A stretch of 64,000 nt of DNA, taken from assembly GCA_017416185.1 (NCBI GenBank), contig JAFQDF010000013.1:124001-188000 (forward strand). Direction: 5' to 3'. Positions 60,991 to 64,000 of the stretch are shown piece after piece. Source of the stretch: Clostridia bacterium. Lineage in GTDB: Bacteria > Bacillota > Clostridia > Oscillospirales > CAG-272. How positions within the stretch are numbered: position 1 is the first letter of the stretch; every line of letters starts with the position of its first letter. The translations under genes were made by a program, and so were the position numbers. The notes under the pieces are model-generated. The model was not told the DNA's origin and did no database searches. It saw nothing but the letters and a program-made list of their open reading frames with translations.

Positions 60991-61791
60991 TTATGCGATA
61001 TCCTGCATTGCAGACAGGTCAAGAACCTTCCAGCCGCCTCCGGTCTTTACAACCAGAAGGGTCATAGAGGTTTCATTGGTATCCTTGTCTCCGTCTTCCT
61101 TGACGGTGATCTCAATATCAAGCTCTACGGTATATGCCTTCTTGATCTTCTTGGTTTTTACGTAGTCATCTATATCAAGACCCATACTGTCAAAGGCACT
61201 TTCGTAATACTCAAGCTTATCTTCGATGTCATCCTCGTCAAGCTTGTCGGTATCATCGATCTCAACCTTGAACTTCATACTGTCATACTCATCCTTGACT
61301 TCTTTCTTCATCTTCTTGAAGAGTGCAGGCATTATATCAGAGGACTTCTTTATCTTTACGTCCATCTCGTCCTCTAACTCATCAAAGAAGTCATCTTCAT
61401 CGACATCTTCATCGTCACAGTATTCCTTAACGTAGTCCTTCATTACCTTGTCATAATTGACAGCGGAGTTCTTGTTGACACCCTTATAGTTAAAGCTGAG
61501 CATACTCTCAGCGTACTTCTTTGCCACTTTCTCGTAGCCTTTACCGCCGCAAGCGGAGAGGATAATGATAAGAACCACAATAACTGCGACAGCAGCAAGC
61601 ACCACCTTGAGATTGGAACGTACAAAAGACACAATCTTATCTACAGGACTCTGCTGCTTGGGCGCAGGATCGGGTGCAGAATTGGGGTTAGGATTGGGAT
61701 TAGGATTGGCAGAGTTATCAAAGTTAGCTCCGCAATTTCCGCAAAAAGCGGATCCGTCAGGGAGCTGTGCTCCGCAGCTGGGACAAAACAT
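60991..61791 (-). CDS. Zinc-ribbon membrane protein, 266 aa
   Basis: CPSCGAQ...CGNCGA zinc ribbon at residues 3-20; an NPNPNPN repeat; a membrane helix at about 63-82 (VVLAAVAVIVVLIIILS) followed by an acidic extracellular part rich in DEDD. A common Clostridial architecture (zinc ribbon, helix, sensor-like domain); the role is unknown. Confidence 0.85.
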   Translation of the reverse strand: MFCPSCGAQLPDGSAFCGNCGANFDNSANPNPNPNPNSAPDPAPKQQSPVDKIVSFVRSNLKVVLAAVAVIVVLIIILSACGGKGYEKVAKKYAESMLSFNYKGVNKNSAVNYDKVMKDYVKEYCDDEDVDEDDFFDELEDEMDVKIKKSSDIMPALFKKMKKEVKDEYDSMKFKVEIDDTDKLDEDDIEDKLEYYESAFDSMGLDIDDYVKTKKIKKAYTVELDIEITVKEDGDKDTNETSMTLLVVKTGGGWKVLDLSAMQDIA

Positions 61792-61900
61792 TGTGTGTTC
61801 CTCCTGAAAATGTTAATTTTTCTTTACGAAAATATTATAACAGGTGAAAACGGCTTTGTCAATATAATTACTGCTTTATTTGTTAATCTTTATGTATAGC

Positions 61901-61929
61901 TTGACAAATAAGATAATATTTCATATAAT
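61901..61929 (+). promoter_or_regulatory. Promoter of the aspartokinase gene
   Basis: TTGACA, 17-bp spacer, TATAAT: full consensus. The leader is about 45 nt, too short for a lysine riboswitch. Confidence 0.85.
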
Positions 61930-61981
61930 AACTATAATTTGATTATTATATATTATATTTTGTAAGAGGAGAAATTCCGAA

Positions 61982-63292
61982 ATGTTAAAGGTAGTAAAGT
62001 TCGGCGGCAGTTCCCTTGCCGACGCAAAGCAATTCAAAAAGGTTGCAGATATCGTACTGGCAGAAAACTGCCGGCACTACGTTGTCCCCTCCGCTCCCGG
62101 AAAGAGATTTTCCGAGGATGACAAGGTCACGGATCTCTTGTATGCCTGCTATGAGAAGGCGTCCAAGGGTGAAAGCATAGATGACGTATTCACCCGTATA
62201 ACCGACCGTTACGACGGTATTATAAAGGACCTGGGTCTTGAGGACTTCAGTCTTGAAGAGGATTATTACTTTATCCGTCACTCGGTGCTCCATAAGGCAG
62301 GCAGAGACTTTGTTGCCAGCCGTGGTGAGTACCTCAACGGTAAGATACTTGCAAAGTATCTCAATTTTGATTTTATAGATGCGGCAGAAGTTATCTTCTT
62401 CAAGGATGACGGCACCTTTGACGCAGAGAGAACAAACGACGCCATGTCCCAGAGACTGGCAAAGCACGAGTATGCCGTTATCCCCGGCTTCTATGGTGCA
62501 ATGCCCAATGACACCATAAAGACCTTCTCAAGAGGAGGCTCAGATATCACAGGCTCTATCGTTGCCCGTGCAGCTCAGGCAGATATCTATGAGAACTGGA
62601 CCGATGTTTCCGGTTTCCTTATGGCAGACCCCAGGATCATCGAAAATCCTCAGGTTATCGATACCATCACCTACCGTGAGCTCCGTGAGCTTTCCTATAT
62701 GGGTGCTACCGTACTTCATGAGGATGCAATATTCCCTGTACGTATTGCAGGTATTCCCATAAATATCAAGAACACCAATAACCCCGAGGACAGAGGAACA
62801 ATGATCGTTCCCGTAGCCGAGGATACCAGTAAGGTCATTACAGGTATCGCAGGCAAGAAGGGCTTTAGTGTTATTACCGTTGAGAAGGATATGATGAACT
62901 CCGAGCTCGGATTTGGCAGAAGAGTTCTTGAGGTTCTTGAGAACGAGGGCATCTCCTTTGAGCATCTCCCCTCGGGCATTGATACTATGAGTGTTATCGT
63001 TAACACCGCTTCTCTTGAGGATAAGCGTACCCGCATCATTCCCCAGATCTGCAAGGCAACAGACCCCGACACCATCGCTATCCACGACGACCTTGCTCTT
63101 ATCGCGGTGGTTGGTAGAGGAATGGTTGCCTCCAAGGGTGTTGCTGCAAAGCTGCTTACCTCTATAGCAAAGGCGGATATCAATGTGCGTATGATAGATC
63201 AAGGCTCCTGTGAGCTTAATATCATAATCGCAGTTGATGCAGAGGATTTTGAAAAGGCCCTGCGCGCGATATACGCTGAATTTGTTGCCTGA
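61982..63292 (+). CDS. lysC: Aspartate kinase
   Basis: 436 residues. VKFGGSSLA opening, PGFYGAMPNDTIKTFSRGGSD (kinase core), LSYMGATVLHEDAI, then two ACT domains at the C-terminal end (VITVEKDMMN, LIAVVGRGMV). First step of the aspartate-family amino-acid pathway. Stop overlaps the start of the next gene (TGATGG). Confidence 0.95.
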   Translation: MLKVVKFGGSSLADAKQFKKVADIVLAENCRHYVVPSAPGKRFSEDDKVTDLLYACYEKASKGESIDDVFTRITDRYDGIIKDLGLEDFSLEEDYYFIRHSVLHKAGRDFVASRGEYLNGKILAKYLNFDFIDAAEVIFFKDDGTFDAERTNDAMSQRLAKHEYAVIPGFYGAMPNDTIKTFSRGGSDITGSIVARAAQADIYENWTDVSGFLMADPRIIENPQVIDTITYRELRELSYMGATVLHEDAIFPVRIAGIPINIKNTNNPEDRGTMIVPVAEDTSKVITGIAGKKGFSVITVEKDMMNSELGFGRRVLEVLENEGISFEHLPSGIDTMSVIVNTASLEDKRTRIIPQICKATDPDTIAIHDDLALIAVVGRGMVASKGVAAKLLTSIAKADINVRMIDQGSCELNIIIAVDAEDFEKALRAIYAEFVA

Positions 63293-64000
63293 TGGACATC
63301 TGGAAATATCTGAGTGCTTCGGATAAACCAAAAGTAATATATGGTATGGGAAACGGAGCGGATAAGATCCTCTCCGTTTTCGCAGATTACGGTATAGAAT
63401 GCTCGGGGGTCTTTGCTTCAGATGATTTCTACCGACCGGGAAAAAGCTTTCACGGTATGCCTGTGGAAAGATATTCGGATCTCTGTCGAAAATACAGAGA
63501 TTTTATTGTCCTTGTCTCCTTTGCCACATCCCTTCCTGAGGTAAGGAAAAACATCCTTGCCATTGCCTCTGAGCGCGAGCTTTACGCACCCTGTGTTCCT
63601 GTATACGGCGACACGCTTTTTACCGATGAGTATTACAAGGAGCACAGCTCCGAGATCGCATCGGCAAGACAGCTTCTCTGTGATGAACGCTCAAGTGAGA
63701 TATTTGATAATATAATCTCATACCGACTCTCAGGCAGGCTTGAATTTCTTTTCAAGGCTGAGGATGATCCGGACGAGGTGTGGAAGGAAATATTGAGGCC
63801 CGGGGATTATCGTATCATTGCAGACTGCGGAGCTTATACAGGAGATACCGCCTCACAGTTTATTGAAAAATGCCCCAACCTTAAAAGGATCCTTGCTCTC
63901 GAGCCGGATCCGCGGAATTTCAGACGGCTCCGTACACTTGAAGATGACCGCGTAATACCGATAAACAAGGGAGCTTGGGATAAGGCAGAGCAAGTAGAAT
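63292..64000 (+). CDS. FkbM-family methyltransferase, 3' end beyond the window
   Basis: 236 codons visible, open to the end of the window; ATG at 63292-63294 overlaps the lysC stop. Residues 1-120 form an N-terminal domain with a nucleotide-binding-like strand (KVIYGMGNGADKIL). From about 175 the SAM-binding motif ADCGAYTGDTASQF and LALEPDPRNFRRL are those of FkbM-type methyltransferases, which modify sugars or lipids. Confidence 0.82.
   Translation, partial: MDIWKYLSASDKPKVIYGMGNGADKILSVFADYGIECSGVFASDDFYRPGKSFHGMPVERYSDLCRKYRDFIVLVSFATSLPEVRKNILAIASERELYAPCVPVYGDTLFTDEYYKEHSSEIASARQLLCDERSSEIFDNIISYRLSGRLEFLFKAEDDPDEVWKEILRPGDYRIIADCGAYTGDTASQFIEKCPNLKRILALEPDPRNFRRLRTLEDDRVIPINKGAWDKAEQVE

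Noticed and set aside
61680-61725. Telomere-like GGATTA hexamer repeat
   Set aside because: It encodes the Asn-Pro repeat of the zinc-ribbon protein in frame and is too short to be a structural repeat.
61930-61981. Lysine riboswitch before the aspartokinase gene
   Set aside because: The leader from the promoter to the ATG is only about 45 nt, too short for the riboswitch.
62540-63331. 263-codon open frame opposite lysC
   Set aside because: Shadow of the aspartokinase codon pattern; no RBS or recognisable domain.

Overview
The window looks like a chromosomal segment of an uncultured spore-forming member of the Clostridia (Bacillota), probably a gut Oscillospirales-type organism. The evidence is the Firmicute gene orders ylxM-ffh-rpsP-khpA and rlmN-stp-prkC near rsgA, a T-box leader in front of pheST, strong Shine-Dalgarno sites, TTGACA-N17-TATAAT promoters, lipoteichoic-acid-synthase-like proteins, a probable SpoVM peptide and a SpoIVFB-like protease. 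The taxonomic placement is inferred from gene content only.

Layout. 1-6.5 kb: a minus-strand V-type ATPase operon (E, DUF2764, A, B, D, I) of the Chlamydia/Bacteroides/spirochaete arrangement. 6.5-7.4 kb: an XRE regulator divergent from an unknown gene, with paired operators between them. 7.4-11.4 kb: pheT and pheS under a Phe T-box, separated from it by a palindromic hairpin-repeat array. 11.4-17.8 kb: accessory genes (lipoprotein, GH2 glycosidase, small membrane proteins, four XRE regulators). 17.8-20.3 kb: split chromate transporter, luxS and mtnN, with a second kind of hairpin array between luxS and mtnN. 20.3-22.8 kb: ylxM-ffh-rpsP-khpA, ending in a terminator where rimM-trmD-rplS would usually follow. 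23.3-32.5 kb: a compact phage head and packaging island (TerS-like, TerL, portal, Prp protease, scaffold, N4-gp56-type capsid, adaptors, large tail-type protein) with no integrase, replication or lysis gene. 32.6-33.1 kb: a strong promoter, several broken copies of a tRNA-Pro 5' half, then an intact tRNA-Pro(CGG). 33.1-36 kb: glnA overlapping two metallo-beta-lactamase-fold genes.

36-43.3 kb: two LtaS-family proteins flank a small switch island (XRE and ImmA/IrrE facing an SSB-like gene and two cysteine-rich mini-proteins, with face-to-face promoters and two operator families), an SDR dehydrogenase and a 53-residue peptide gene. 43.3-49.8 kb: a methyltransferase, rsgA, two very small genes including a SpoVM candidate, prkC, stp, rlmN and a small acidic membrane protein. 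49.8-55.6 kb: tmk, a HAD phosphatase, thiN, ansA, a YebC-family gene and argS. 55.6-59.8 kb: the polyamine ABC transporter potA-potB-potCD, with permease and binding protein fused. 60-61.8 kb: an SpoIVFB-like protease, a small membrane protein and a zinc-ribbon membrane protein. 62-64 kb: aspartokinase and a partial FkbM-type methyltransferase.

The most unusual material is non-coding or very small: modular hairpin repeats with TTTGCA runs, tRNA-Pro fragments, face-to-face promoters, short peptide genes and the capsid-only phage island. All calls rest on reading the sequence; no database search was run.
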